Below the pieces are notes generated by a model, which was not told the DNA's origin, made no database searches, and was given only the letters and a program-made list of their open reading frames with translations. From the NCBI GenBank assembly GCA_004552485.1, contig SFOH01000001.1, positions 62,001 to 126,000 on the forward strand: 64,000 bases of DNA, in the 5' to 3' direction. This DNA comes from Bacteroidales bacterium. GTDB lineage: Bacteria > Bacteroidota > Bacteroidia > Bacteroidales > Muribaculaceae. Of the stretch, positions 15,032 through 24,227 are shown piece after piece (the stretch's first letter is position 1; each line of letters begins with the position of its first letter). A program made the translations under genes and the position numbers.

Positions 15032-16671
15032 TTCTTCTTTGTTTTTTGGGTGTTACTCTGCCTGATGGGGAAGTTAGCTTCTCCGCGGCGCAATGCTTTC
15101 AGGGCGCGGCTGATGTTGTTGTCGATGGTGTTCATCACCTCATAATAGGCCGACACACCGAGCGTGTTGCGCGCAATCAGGGCTTTCAGTTGAGTAACAA
15201 TCAAAGGCGTGGAAAGGTTGATATAATACCAGCGGGCGGGTATTCCGTTCGAGGCGGCGAAGTGGGCGAACGACTCGATGAGGACGGTGTCTGAAGGCAT
15301 GTTCTTGAGCAGCGTCTTCACGTCCTTGATCTTGTGGAGCTGGTCGCGGTTGAGGTCGGCATACTCATAGGCGAAGCGCTGGAGCAGGCCGGCGTTGTAG
15401 ACGTTCACATAGTAGCCGGTGATGCCCGTCGTGTCGTTGGGCACGAAGATGTCGGGCATGATGCCGCCGCCGCCGTAGACGGTGCGGCCGGTGCCGGTCT
15501 TGAACATCAGCTCCTTGTGAATCTTCGCGGAGTCGGCATTCATCAGCTCGCCGTTCTTGTAACGGTCGATGAGCTCATAGTCGTAGGATGTGCGCTCGCC
15601 CAGCTTGTAGTCCTTCTGGATGCAGCGTCCGGAGGGAGTGTAGTAGCGCTGGATGGTGAGGCGTATCTGCGAGCTGTCGGAGAGCGTGATGGGCGCCTGC
15701 ACGAGGCCCTTGCCGAACGAGCGGCGGCCGATGACGAGGCCGCGGTCGTTGTCCTGCATGGCTCCGGCGAAAATCTCGGAAGCGGAGGCCGAAGTCTCGT
15801 CGGTGAGCACGGTGACGCGGGCGTTCTGGAAGGCGCCGTTGCCCTGGCTGAGGACAATCTGGTCCTGCTCTTTGTTGCGGCCGCGGGTCGAGACAATCAC
15901 CTTGCCTTCGGGCAGGAACTCGTTGATCATCATGAGAGCGGGCTCCATGTAGCCGCCGGTGTTGCCGCGCAGGTCGAGGACGTAGTCTCGGGCGCCCTGG
16001 TGGTAGAGCGCGCTCATGGCATTGATGAACTCCTGGTAGGTGGTGCGGGCGAAGCGCGAAATCTTCACGTAGCCGGTGCGGGAGTCAAGCATGTAGGATG
16101 CGTCGATGCTCTTGACGGGGATATCGTCGCGAGTGACGACGAAGTCATGGCGCTTTTTGCCGCGCATGACGGTCAGTTTCACCTTCGAGCCTTTGGGGCC
16201 GCGCAGGATGCGCAGGATGTCGTCCTGGCTCTCCAGCTTGCTGGGAATCAGCTCCTTGCCGTCGACAGCGATGATGCGGTCGCCGGGCATGATGCCGGCG
16301 CGCTCCGACGGGCCGGTCGGAATCACTTCGACCACGCAGACCGTGTCGTTGTATATCTGGAACTGGATGCCGATGCCGCTGAACGAGCCTTCAAGGTCGG
16401 CGTTGATTTCGGCCAGGTCCTTGGCGGCGATGTAGGCCGAGTGCGGGTCGAGCGTCTCCAGGAAGGCCGGGAGAGCATGCTCGATGAGGCTGTCGATGTC
16501 GACGCTGTCGACGTACTGGTCATCGATTATTTCCAGAATCTCCTCGAGTTTTTCGCGGCCGGGAGAAACAGGGGCCACGCGTTTGAGCCATACTCCGAGG
16601 AGCACGCCCAGCATGAATGTGACGGCTGTGATGATGGGCAGCCAGTATTTCAATGCCTTGAATTGTTTCAT
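15028..16671 (-). CDS. S41 family C-terminal processing peptidase
   Basis: A periplasmic serine protease of the CtpA/Tsp family that trims proteins from the C-terminus. The 547-residue product has an N-terminal membrane anchor or signal (about 9-28), a PDZ domain (about 90-175, with FSGIGIQF and RAGIMPGDRIIAVDG) and an S41 domain. The probable catalytic Ser is S296 in ETSASASEIFAGAMQD and the Lys is K321 in RSFGKGLVQ. It is coupled to fau and follows the dCMP deaminase gene after 72 bp. Substrates are unknown; related enzymes act on lipoproteins and wall hydrolases. Confidence 0.94.
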   Translation of the reverse strand: MKQFKALKYWLPIITAVTFMLGVLLGVWLKRVAPVSPGREKLEEILEIIDDQYVDSVDIDSLIEHALPAFLETLDPHSAYIAAKDLAEINADLEGSFSGIGIQFQIYNDTVCVVEVIPTGPSERAGIMPGDRIIAVDGKELIPSKLESQDDILRILRGPKGSKVKLTVMRGKKRHDFVVTRDDIPVKSIDASYMLDSRTGYVKISRFARTTYQEFINAMSALYHQGARDYVLDLRGNTGGYMEPALMMINEFLPEGKVIVSTRGRNKEQDQIVLSQGNGAFQNARVTVLTDETSASASEIFAGAMQDNDRGLVIGRRSFGKGLVQAPITLSDSSQIRLTIQRYYTPSGRCIQKDYKLGERTSYDYELIDRYKNGELMNADSAKIHKELMFKTGTGRTVYGGGGIMPDIFVPNDTTGITGYYVNVYNAGLLQRFAYEYADLNRDQLHKIKDVKTLLKNMPSDTVLIESFAHFAASNGIPARWYYINLSTPLIVTQLKALIARNTLGVSAYYEVMNTIDNNISRALKALRRGEANFPIRQSNTQKTKKK

Positions 16672-16743
16672 AACAGAGTTTTACCTGAAATCGTTATGTG
16701 TTGGTGTTTTTTCATTGAGATTGGCGGGGAGGGAGTGGATGTG

Positions 16744-17208
16744 TCAGCACGAGCAGTCGCCGTCGGAGCGGGGTTCGTCGTCGGGGATGTGCACGCATTC
16801 GATGCCGGCTCGCTCGAGCAGGTCGATGCCGTCGGTGATGCGATAGAGCTCGCTGAACACCACGCGGCGCATGCCCGACTGGATGATGAGCTTGGCGCAC
16901 TCCAGGCAGGGCGAGGCGGTGATGTACATTGTGGCGCCTTCCGACGAGTTGTTGCTGCGCGCCACCTTGGTGATGGCGTTGGCCTCGGCATGGAGCACGT
17001 AGGGCTTGGTGAGGCCGTCTTCGTTTTCGCAGACATTCTCAAAGCCGACGGGCGTGCCGTTGTAGCCGTCGGAGATAATCATCTTATCCTTGACGATGAT
17101 GGCTCCGACCTGGCGGCGGCGGCAGTAGGAGTTCTCGGCCCAGATGCGGGCCATGCGCAGATAGCGGCGGTCGAGCGCCTCTTTTTTCTCAGTTGCGGAT
17201 GAGTCCAT
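16744..17208 (-). CDS. dCMP deaminase (ComEB-like)
   Basis: A zinc enzyme deaminating dCMP to dUMP, feeding thymidylate synthesis. The 154-residue product carries Zn ligands His73 (LHAEANA, with catalytic Glu75), Cys101 and Cys104 (SPCLEC). The C-terminal Cys-rich tail SDGDCSC is unusual but short. Its start overlaps the end of the murU-like gene by 20 bp, so the two are surely co-transcribed. Confidence 0.93.
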   Translation of the reverse strand: MDSSATEKKEALDRRYLRMARIWAENSYCRRRQVGAIIVKDKMIISDGYNGTPVGFENVCENEDGLTKPYVLHAEANAITKVARSNNSSEGATMYITASPCLECAKLIIQSGMRRVVFSELYRITDGIDLLERAGIECVHIPDDEPRSDGDCSC

Positions 17209-17944
17209 TTTCTATTATGGTGTTAGCCCGTTGAAGTGACTCGGGGGTGCCGATGTCGCACCAGGTGAAGCCGCTGTGCGGGGTGTAGGCCTGTATGTTG
17301 AGGGTTCTGATGTTGTCGACGTAGAACGGCGTGGTCGAGAAGGGCGTGTCGGCCGGAGCGTATGCGGCCAGCACGTCGAACACGGAGGGCGAAATCACGT
17401 GGATGCCGCCGAAAGCCAGTTTCAGCATCCCGGCGTCGGGCACGAAACCTGTCGGGCGTGTCTCGCCGGTTTTGTCGTTGCTCCATCCGAGGAGACGTCC
17501 GGTTTCCGGCGAAAAATAGAGGTAGCGCGATGTCTTGCGAGGCGTGGCCAGTAGCGTCACGTCAGCGCCGCTTTCGCAATGTTGGCGATACATATCCACA
17601 AGATCGACGTCCGTGAGGATGTCGGCATTGTGCACCAGAAACGGACCGTCGCCGTCGAGCAGCGGGCGCGCCTTCAGTACGCCGCCGCCGGTGTCGAGCA
17701 ACAGCGCCGACTCGTCGCTCACGCTCACGGGCACGCCGAAGTCCTCGCCGGCCAGGAAGTCTTTCACCTGGTCGGCAAAATGGTGGACGTTCACCACCAC
17801 AGCCTCGGCGCCGGCAGCCACCACGTTGCGCACGACACGCTCCAGGATGGGGCGGCCGCCAACCGGCGCAAGTGCCTTGGGATGCTCGAGGGTGAAGGGC
17901 CGTAACCGGCTCCCTACTCCCGCGGCAAATATCATGGCTTTCAT
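17189..17944 (-). CDS. murU: sugar-1-phosphate nucleotidyltransferase, MurU-like
   Basis: Predicted N-acetylmuramate-1-phosphate uridylyltransferase, making UDP-MurNAc for peptidoglycan recycling. The 251-residue product is as compact as MurU. It has the Rossmann-like start AAGVGSRLRPFTLEHPKAL and the metal-site segment HNADILTDVD near 106. Sequence alone could also fit a mannose-1-phosphate guanylyltransferase-like enzyme. The neighbouring AmgK-type kinase gene (81 bp upstream) is the main reason for choosing MurU, because AmgK supplies MurNAc-1-phosphate. The specific substrate is therefore inferred. Confidence 0.82.
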   Translation of the reverse strand: MKAMIFAAGVGSRLRPFTLEHPKALAPVGGRPILERVVRNVVAAGAEAVVVNVHHFADQVKDFLAGEDFGVPVSVSDESALLLDTGGGVLKARPLLDGDGPFLVHNADILTDVDLVDMYRQHCESGADVTLLATPRKTSRYLYFSPETGRLLGWSNDKTGETRPTGFVPDAGMLKLAFGGIHVISPSVFDVLAAYAPADTPFSTTPFYVDNIRTLNIQAYTPHSGFTWCDIGTPESLQRANTIIENGLIRN

Positions 17945-18025
17945 TTTCTTCTCTCTCTTTCTCTTTTTAATTAATTATCAACACCGCGCCACATTCTATA
18001 ACAATGTGGCAGCCCGGCTGAAGCC

Positions 18026-19471
18026 TCACTCCTGCGCCTCGGGCTGAATGGCCCGCGGCTCGAATGTCTGCTCGATGTTCTGCTCACGGTGGACGAGCTC
18101 GACCTTCACGTTGAATTTCTTGTGAATATGCTCGGCCAGATGCTGCGCCGAATAGACGGAGCGATGCTGGCCGCCGGTGCATCCGAAGCACACCATGAGA
18201 TTGGTGAATCCACGCTCCATGTAACGCTTCACGGAGGCGTCGACCAGGCTGTAGACATGGTCGAGAAATGTGGTGATTTCGCCATCCTCCTCCAGGAACT
18301 TGATGACATTGTCATCGAGGCCGGTGAAGGGTTTGTAGCGCTCATACTTGCCGGGGTTGTTCACGGCGCGGCAGTCGAAGACATAGCCGCCGCCGTTGCC
18401 CGATGCATCGTCGGGAATACCTTTCTTATAGGCGAAGCTCATCACGCGCACCGTCAGGCGGCGCTTCTGCATGTCGTCGCTGAACTGCTTGAGGTTAACA
18501 AGCTCCCACAGCATCTTCTGCAGGTAGGGATACTCGGGGAAGTCGCGCTCCAACAGCTGGCGCAGGTTGGCGATGGCGTAGGGCACGGACTGCATGAAGT
18601 GGGGCTTCTTCTCGAAGTAGCCGCGGAAGCCGTAGGCACCCAGCACCTGCATGATGCGGAAGAGCACGAAGTGGCGCAGCTGCTCGTGGAAGTATGTGTC
18701 GTCAACGGGCTTGTACTTGCGCAGTGCCTTTATGTAATATCCCAACAGCTCCTGGCGCAGGCTGGGCGGGAACCCGGCCTTGGCCTGCCACAGGAACGAA
18801 GCCACATCGTAATAGAACGGACCGCGGCGACCGCCCTGGAAGTCAATAAGATAGGGTTCACCATCCTTGATCATCACGTTGCGGCTCTGGAAGTCGCGGT
18901 ACATGAATGTGCTCGACTGACTGCGCATCAGCACCTGGGCGAGAGCCTGGAAATCGTCCTCGAGGCGCGCCTCATCAAAGTCGAGTCCCGTGGCTTTCAG
19001 GAAGCAGTATTTGAAGTAGTTGAGGTCCCACATGATGGAGCGCACGTCGAACTGCGAGGCAGGATAGCACTTGCTCCAGTCCATGCCCACGGCACCCTTG
19101 AACTGCACGTCGGGAAGCAGCTGCATCGTTTTGATGAGCAGGGCTTTCTCCTCGGGCGAGAAGGCGTGGGTCTTGCGGCCTTTCTCGATGGCGGCGAACA
19201 GCAGCGTGTCGCCAAGGTCGGTCTGCAGGTATGCCATGCCATCGTCGGCAACGGCCAGCACGTGAGGCACGGGCAGACCCTTCTTCTCAAAGTGCTTGTC
19301 GAGGTAGATGAACGCCTCGTTCTCCTGGCGGCACGTGCCGATCACGCCGATCAGCGACTGCGGGCCGCGGAGGCGGAAATAGCGGCGGTTCGAGCCGGAC
19401 GACGGCATCTCGTCAACGCTCTCGGGCTCCTGCCCGGTCACTTGCTTGTATAATTCTTTCAATCGGTTCAT
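18026..19471 (-). CDS. AmgK-like sugar kinase fused to RapZ C-terminal domain
   Basis: A two-domain cytoplasmic protein of 481 residues. Residues 1-330 form an APH-type phosphotransferase: ATP-site SSGSNRRYFRL near 25, the catalytic-loop variant MYRDFQSRNVM with Asp193 and Asn198 (Tyr in place of the common His), and metal-site DFQ at 210. This matches AmgK, which phosphorylates MurNAc/GlcNAc at the anomeric position. Residues from about 338 form a RapZ C-terminal domain with the signature GCTGGQHRSVY. In E. coli RapZ this domain binds glucosamine-6-phosphate and small RNAs. The fusion suggests that amino-sugar sensing is built into the salvage kinase (inference). MurU is encoded next. Confidence 0.87.
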   Translation of the reverse strand: MNRLKELYKQVTGQEPESVDEMPSSGSNRRYFRLRGPQSLIGVIGTCRQENEAFIYLDKHFEKKGLPVPHVLAVADDGMAYLQTDLGDTLLFAAIEKGRKTHAFSPEEKALLIKTMQLLPDVQFKGAVGMDWSKCYPASQFDVRSIMWDLNYFKYCFLKATGLDFDEARLEDDFQALAQVLMRSQSSTFMYRDFQSRNVMIKDGEPYLIDFQGGRRGPFYYDVASFLWQAKAGFPPSLRQELLGYYIKALRKYKPVDDTYFHEQLRHFVLFRIMQVLGAYGFRGYFEKKPHFMQSVPYAIANLRQLLERDFPEYPYLQKMLWELVNLKQFSDDMQKRRLTVRVMSFAYKKGIPDDASGNGGGYVFDCRAVNNPGKYERYKPFTGLDDNVIKFLEEDGEITTFLDHVYSLVDASVKRYMERGFTNLMVCFGCTGGQHRSVYSAQHLAEHIHKKFNVKVELVHREQNIEQTFEPRAIQPEAQE

Positions 19472-19516
19472 TTCGAGCTTGTGTTCTGTGTTGGTTTATT
19501 CTTTGGAATAAGTGAA

Positions 19517-21691
19517 TCAGTTTGCAAATTCGCTGAGGAACTTTATGCGCATCATACGCAGCTCCTCCTCGGTATATTCGTCTTCAAATTCCTCGAGCGC
19601 CGCCGACATGGCGTCGGTGTCGCTGTTGCGGAAATAGTCGTAAATCTCTTCCTGGAGGTCCTCGTCGAGCACTTCGTCGACATAGTAGCTGATGTCGATT
19701 TTGGTGCCGGAATAGACGATAGACTCCAGCTCGTCAAGGAGTTTGAGCATGTCCATGCCCTTCGACACGGCCAGCTCGTCGAGAGCAATCTTGCGGTCGA
19801 CAGCCTGAATCAGCGAAATCTTCAGCGAGTTGTTCGGGACGGAGCGCACGCGCATATCCTCCGGACGTTCTATCTCGTTGTCCACGACATAGTTGCGAAT
19901 CAGGTCCAGGAATTCCTTGCCATAGCGGCGCGCCTTGCCGGTTCCCACACCGGGGATGTTCAGCAGCTCCTCGTCGGTGACGGGATACATTGTCGCCATG
20001 GCCTCCAGCGAGGGGTCCTGGAAGATGACATACGGCGGCAGCTTCGCGCGGGCGGCGAGCTTGGCGCGCAGACCGCGGAGCATGGAGAAGAGCGTGGGGT
20101 CGAGGGCGCAGGTGCCGCCCGTGGGCCCGGCTTCTTCCTCCTCCTGGCTGAAGTCGTTGTCCTCGACGATGCTGAATGTCGAGCGATGGGCCAGGAATTC
20201 TTCGCCCTTGGGGGTGACGCTGATGAGGCCGAAGTTCTCGATGTCGCGCTCGAGATAGCCGGCGATGATGGCCTGGCGGATGGCGGCACTGAGGAAGCGG
20301 CCGTCATACTCCGAGCCGCAGCCGAACTCCTCGAGTTTCTCGTGGCCATAGCTTTTGATGTCGGCGGTGACGCGTCCGCGCACGACGTCAACGATGTGTT
20401 CGCTGCGGAAAGGCGTGCGCACGGCGTGGATGGCGTCGATGATGCAGAGCAGGGCGTTGGTGGCGTCCACCTTCTTGCGCGGGTGGCGGCAGTTGTCGCA
20501 GTTACCGCAGTTGCATTCGTTGTATGCCTCGCCGAAGTAATGGAGCAGCGTCAGGCGGCGGCACACCGAGCTCTCGGCGTAGGCGGCCGTCTCCAGCAGC
20601 AGTTGGCGCCCTATCTCCTGCTCGGCGATGGGCTTGCTCTGCATGAATTTCTCTATCTTGCGCAGGTCTTTGGCCGAGTAGAACGTCAGACAGTAGCCCT
20701 CGCCGCCGTCGCGGCCCGCGCGGCCCGTCTCCTGATAGTAGCCCTCGAGCGATTTGGGCATATCGTAGTGGATGACGAAGCGCACATCCGGTTTGTCGAT
20801 GCCCATGCCGAAAGCGATGGTGGCGACAATCACGTTCACGCGCTCCATGAGGAAGGCGTCCTGGTTGTCGGAGCGCGTCACGCCGTCCATACCGGCATGG
20901 TAGGGCAGCGCCTTTATGTCGTTGATATTCAGCAGTTCGGCCAGTTCCTCAACCTTTTTGCGGCTCAGGCAGTAGATGATGCCGGAGCGCCCGGGCTGAC
21001 TCTTGATGAAGCGGATGATGTCGCGGTCGACGTTCTTGGTCTTGGGGCGTACCTCATAGTAGAGGTTGGGGCGGTTGAACGATGCCTTGAAGACGCGCGC
21101 ATCGGTCATGCCCAGGTTCTTCTGTATGTCGTGCTGAACCTTGGGCGTGGCCGTGGCCGTGAGGGCTATCACGGGGCGCGTGCCTATCTGGTTGATAATG
21201 GGACGGATACGACGATACTCGGGGCGGAAGTCGTGGCCCCACTCCGAGATGCAGTGCGCCTCGTCGATGGCGTAGAACGAGATGGGCACTGTTTTCAGAA
21301 ATTCGATATTCTCTTCCTTGGTCAGGCTCTCCGGCGCCACGTACAGCAGGCGTGTGCGGCCGGCACGCACATCGTCCTTCACCTGGTCGATGGCGGCGCG
21401 CGTCAGCGACGAGTTGAGGAAGTGTGCTATCGAGTCGTCGCCCACAAAATTGCGGATGGCGTCAACCTGGTTCTTCATCAGCGCAATCAGCGGCGAAATC
21501 ACTATGGCCGCGCCGTCCATGATTAGGGCCGGCAGCTGATAGCAGAGCGACTTGCCGCCGCCCGTGGGCATAAGCACAAAGGTGTCATGGCCGTCGATAA
21601 GACTGGTTATGATGGCCTCCTGGTTGCCTTTGAACTTGTCGAACCCGAAGTATGTCTTCAGGGCCTGGGTGAGTGATTGATTTGTTGCCAT
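19517..21691 (-). CDS. recQ: ATP-dependent DNA helicase RecQ
   Basis: A 3'-5' DNA helicase for recombination and fork repair. The 724-residue product has helicase motif I MPTGGGKSLCYQ (near 40), DEAH-box motif AIDEAHCISEWGHDFRPEYR and conserved motif VI QETGRAGRDG. A zinc-binding RQC region (CNCGNCDNC) and an HRDC domain (about 530-610, with LLNIPGVGTGKARRYG) follow. An acidic C-terminal extension of roughly 110 residues lies beyond HRDC. It sits 100 bp after clpX, the usual Bacteroidales order clpP-clpX-recQ. The gap to clpX is purine-rich with short GAGGAGTGG repeats on the plus strand. Confidence 0.97.
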   Translation of the reverse strand: MATNQSLTQALKTYFGFDKFKGNQEAIITSLIDGHDTFVLMPTGGGKSLCYQLPALIMDGAAIVISPLIALMKNQVDAIRNFVGDDSIAHFLNSSLTRAAIDQVKDDVRAGRTRLLYVAPESLTKEENIEFLKTVPISFYAIDEAHCISEWGHDFRPEYRRIRPIINQIGTRPVIALTATATPKVQHDIQKNLGMTDARVFKASFNRPNLYYEVRPKTKNVDRDIIRFIKSQPGRSGIIYCLSRKKVEELAELLNINDIKALPYHAGMDGVTRSDNQDAFLMERVNVIVATIAFGMGIDKPDVRFVIHYDMPKSLEGYYQETGRAGRDGGEGYCLTFYSAKDLRKIEKFMQSKPIAEQEIGRQLLLETAAYAESSVCRRLTLLHYFGEAYNECNCGNCDNCRHPRKKVDATNALLCIIDAIHAVRTPFRSEHIVDVVRGRVTADIKSYGHEKLEEFGCGSEYDGRFLSAAIRQAIIAGYLERDIENFGLISVTPKGEEFLAHRSTFSIVEDNDFSQEEEEAGPTGGTCALDPTLFSMLRGLRAKLAARAKLPPYVIFQDPSLEAMATMYPVTDEELLNIPGVGTGKARRYGKEFLDLIRNYVVDNEIERPEDMRVRSVPNNSLKISLIQAVDRKIALDELAVSKGMDMLKLLDELESIVYSGTKIDISYYVDEVLDEDLQEEIYDYFRNSDTDAMSAALEEFEDEYTEEELRMMRIKFLSEFAN

Positions 21692-21791
21692 TGATTGGAA
21701 GTTTTTTGCTGAGGAAGAGACTCAGGAGAGGAAGAGAAAAAGAGGGGAGGAGTGGAGGAGTGGAGGGGTTGAAGAGTATTCGTGCGGCGGG

Positions 21792-23060
21792 TCAGCCGAG
21801 GGCGGCCGCATCTTCGAAGTGGGCGTTGCGGATTTTCTCAAGGGCGTACTCGGCGGTGACCGTGAACTCCTTGACTTTCTTGGAGGGCACCTCGTACATG
21901 GCATCGACCATGATGGACTCCACTATCGAGCGCAGTCCGCGGGCGCCGAGTTTGTATTCGATGGCCTTGTCGACGATGAGGTCCAGGGCTTCTTTGCTGA
22001 AGGTGAGCTCCACGCCGTCCATCTTGAAGAGCTTCTGATACTGGCGTGTGATTGCATTGCGGGGCTCTGTGAGCACGCGCAGCAATGCCTCGCGGTCGAG
22101 CGGGTCGAGATGCGTCACGATGGGCAGACGTCCGATAATCTCGGGGATGAGGCCGAAGCTGCGCAGGTCCTGGGGAGCCACGTAGCGCAGGAACTCGTCC
22201 TTGTCGAGCTTGCGACGCTGGCCGGCCGTGGCATATCCGACGACATGGCTGTTCATGCGGTGGGCAATCTTCTGCTCGATGCCGTCGAAGGCGCCGCCGC
22301 AGATGAACAGGATGTTCTTCGTGTCCACGGGAATCATCTTCTGCTCGGGGTGCTTGCGGCCTCCCTGTGGCGGAACGTTCACGATGGAGCCTTCGAGGAG
22401 TTTGAGCAGACCCTGCTGCACGCCCTCGCCGCTGACATCGCGAGTGATGGAGGGGTTGTCGCCCTTGCGGGCGATCTTGTCTATTTCGTCGATGAAGACG
22501 ATGCCGCGCTCGGCAGCCTGAACGTCGTAGTCGGCAGCCTGGAGCAGGCGCGTAAGAAGGCTCTCGATGTCCTCGCCAACGTAGCCGGCCTGGGTGAGCA
22601 CGGTGGCGTCGACGATGGTGAAGGGCACGTCGAGAAGGCGTGCTATCGTCTTGGCCAGCAGGGTTTTGCCCGTACCGGTCGGACCAACGAGGATGATATT
22701 GCTCTTTTCTATGTCGACGTCATCGTCGGTGTCGGGCTGGGCCAGGCGCTTGTAGTGGTTGTAGACGGCCACCGAGAGATATTTCTTGGCGTCGTCCTGA
22801 CCGATGACGTATTGATCGAGGAATTCCTTGATTTCCTGAGGCTTGGGAACTTTCTGGAGGTTGATGGCAGCTGCTTCGGTCTTGGTGGTACCCGTGCCGG
22901 CGCCGATTTCGCGGCGGTACTGGCTCAGCATATCGTGGATCTGGTCGACGCACTCGGCGCAGATGAACACGTGCTGGTCAGCCGAGGGTATCAGTATCTC
23001 CGACATACTGCCGGGGCGGCCGCAGTAGCTGCAACATGCTTCATTTTTCTTCTTTGCCAT
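21792..23060 (-). CDS. clpX: ATP-dependent Clp protease ATP-binding subunit ClpX
   Basis: AAA+ unfoldase that feeds tagged proteins to ClpP. The 422-residue product has the N-terminal C4 zinc finger (CSYCG ... CAEC), Walker A GPTGTGKTLLAKT near 127, Walker B IVFIDEIDKIA, and pore and sensor regions in the usual order. The C-terminal D2-like small domain is complete. It lies 197 bp after clpP with a terminator-like hairpin in between, so its level may be set separately from clpP. Confidence 0.98.
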   Translation of the reverse strand: MAKKKNEACCSYCGRPGSMSEILIPSADQHVFICAECVDQIHDMLSQYRREIGAGTGTTKTEAAAINLQKVPKPQEIKEFLDQYVIGQDDAKKYLSVAVYNHYKRLAQPDTDDDVDIEKSNIILVGPTGTGKTLLAKTIARLLDVPFTIVDATVLTQAGYVGEDIESLLTRLLQAADYDVQAAERGIVFIDEIDKIARKGDNPSITRDVSGEGVQQGLLKLLEGSIVNVPPQGGRKHPEQKMIPVDTKNILFICGGAFDGIEQKIAHRMNSHVVGYATAGQRRKLDKDEFLRYVAPQDLRSFGLIPEIIGRLPIVTHLDPLDREALLRVLTEPRNAITRQYQKLFKMDGVELTFSKEALDLIVDKAIEYKLGARGLRSIVESIMVDAMYEVPSKKVKEFTVTAEYALEKIRNAHFEDAAALG

Positions 23061-23195
23061 CTGTTCGGGTTTCGCAGTCGGTTTGTGCGAAAGGTTGTAT
23101 GTTTATGGTTGAGGGTTAGTGTTTTATGGTGCCGGCAACTTTCATGTCGTGCACCGGGAAAAAGCTTGATGTGGAAAGAAAGAACTTCCGGAAAC

Positions 23196-23239
23196 AAAAA
23201 AAGGAGACAGGTGGCCCGCGCCGCGCTGGCGTCGGCCAC
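23196..23239 (-). terminator. terminator-like hairpin between clpP and clpX
   Basis: GTGGCC (23211-23216) pairs with GGCCAC (23234-23239), and inner GCGCC/GGCG pairing extends the stem. On the minus strand the hairpin is followed, after about 8 nt, by TTTTTTT (23202-23196). It could end part of the clpP transcripts before clpX. The distance to the T-run lowers confidence. Confidence 0.5.
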
Positions 23240-23257
23240 CCGAACTCCGGTGATTCA

Positions 23258-23956
23258 TTACTTCTTGTTACGATAGAGAACCTGGTCGATCATACCGTAG
23301 TCTTTCGCTTCTTCAGCCGTCATCCAGTAGTCGCGGTCCGAGTCGGCCCACACCTTGTCGATGGGCTGGCCGGAGTGCTCGGCGATGATGGTGTACAGCT
23401 CTTTCTTGAGCTTCTGAATCTCACGGGCGGTGATCTCGATGTCCGAGGCCTGACCCTGGGCGCCGCCCATGGGCTGGTGAATCATCACGCGTGAGTGGCG
23501 CAGCGCAAAGCGTTTGCCTTTCTCGCCGGACACAAGCAGGACAGCGGCCATCGAAGCGGCCATACCGGTGCAGATGGTGGACACATCGCTCTGGATGTAC
23601 TGCATGGTGTCGTAGATGCCGAGACCGGCATAGACGCTGCCGCCGGGGCTGTTGATGTAGATGCTCACGTCCTTGCCCGGATCGGCCGAGTCAAGATAAA
23701 GCAGCTGTGCCTGGATAACATTGGCGGTATAATCATTGACGTCGGTGCCCAGGAAGATGATGCGGTCCATCATCAGGCGGGAGAAGACGTCCATTTGGGC
23801 CACGTTCAGCTGACGTTCCTCAATGATAGTGGGGTTGATGTAGCTGGCGCGCACATCGCTCATATTGTTGATGGAGGATGTGTACTGGTCGAGTGCAAGG
23901 CCGTTCATGCCAAGATGATGGACGGCGTAATTGCGAAAGTCTGTGTTGTTGTGCAT
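23258..23956 (-). CDS. clpP: ATP-dependent Clp protease proteolytic subunit
   Basis: The serine protease chamber that degrades substrates delivered by ClpX. The 232-residue product has nucleophile Ser135 in TGMAASMAAVL and His160 in RVMIHQPMGG. It is slightly longer at the N-terminus (about 30 residues) than E. coli ClpP, which may be a propeptide. The start ATG complement is at 23954-23956, about 15 nt after the predicted transcription start. The tig gene that usually precedes clpP in Bacteroidales is not here. Confidence 0.97.
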   Translation of the reverse strand: MHNNTDFRNYAVHHLGMNGLALDQYTSSINNMSDVRASYINPTIIEERQLNVAQMDVFSRLMMDRIIFLGTDVNDYTANVIQAQLLYLDSADPGKDVSIYINSPGGSVYAGLGIYDTMQYIQSDVSTICTGMAASMAAVLLVSGEKGKRFALRHSRVMIHQPMGGAQGQASDIEITAREIQKLKKELYTIIAEHSGQPIDKVWADSDRDYWMTAEEAKDYGMIDQVLYRNKK

Positions 23957-23977
23957 AGTCTATCAAAAATCTAATTA

Positions 23978-24009
23978 CGAAGTTACGACTTTTTTTTCAT
24001 ATTCTCAAA
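23978..24009 (-). promoter_or_regulatory. probable promoter for clpP
   Basis: On the minus strand, TTTG (24009-24006) is followed after 20 nt by TAACTTCG (23985-23978), one mismatch from TAnnTTTG. The leader would be short (about 15 nt). The rest of the gap to 24227 is GC-rich, with no gene seen. Confidence 0.6.
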
Positions 24010-24227
24010 TATTTCCGTGATAAAAACCTCCCTTTTACATATTATTAAGTACTTTCTCGCCCGCGCCGCCTTCTTTTGCGGTGTTTTCAAGCGGTTTAGG
24101 CCTCACGGTAGGTTTATATTAAGAGCCAGAATCGTGCCAGTCTCGCGCGAACACAGCAATCCCCCACCCTGCGCGGCGGCCGGGAGGGGGAGTGTAAGTG
24201 AAATGTCAGAAGTTTATGTTGACGGCG

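Noticed and set aside
15334..17202. Very long open frame on the plus strand opposite ctpA and the dCMP deaminase gene
   Set aside because: It mirrors minus-strand genes with full motif sets. The Val/Ala/Asp/Gly/His/Glu-rich translation is typical of antisense frames in GC-rich DNA, and no domain is seen.
19481..21526. Long plus-strand open frame opposite recQ
   Set aside because: Antisense shadow of recQ, with low-complexity composition and no recognisable motif.
21692..21791. Purine-rich GAGGAGTGG repeats between clpX and recQ as a regulatory element
   Set aside because: Short low-complexity sequence with no dyad, promoter match or known motif.
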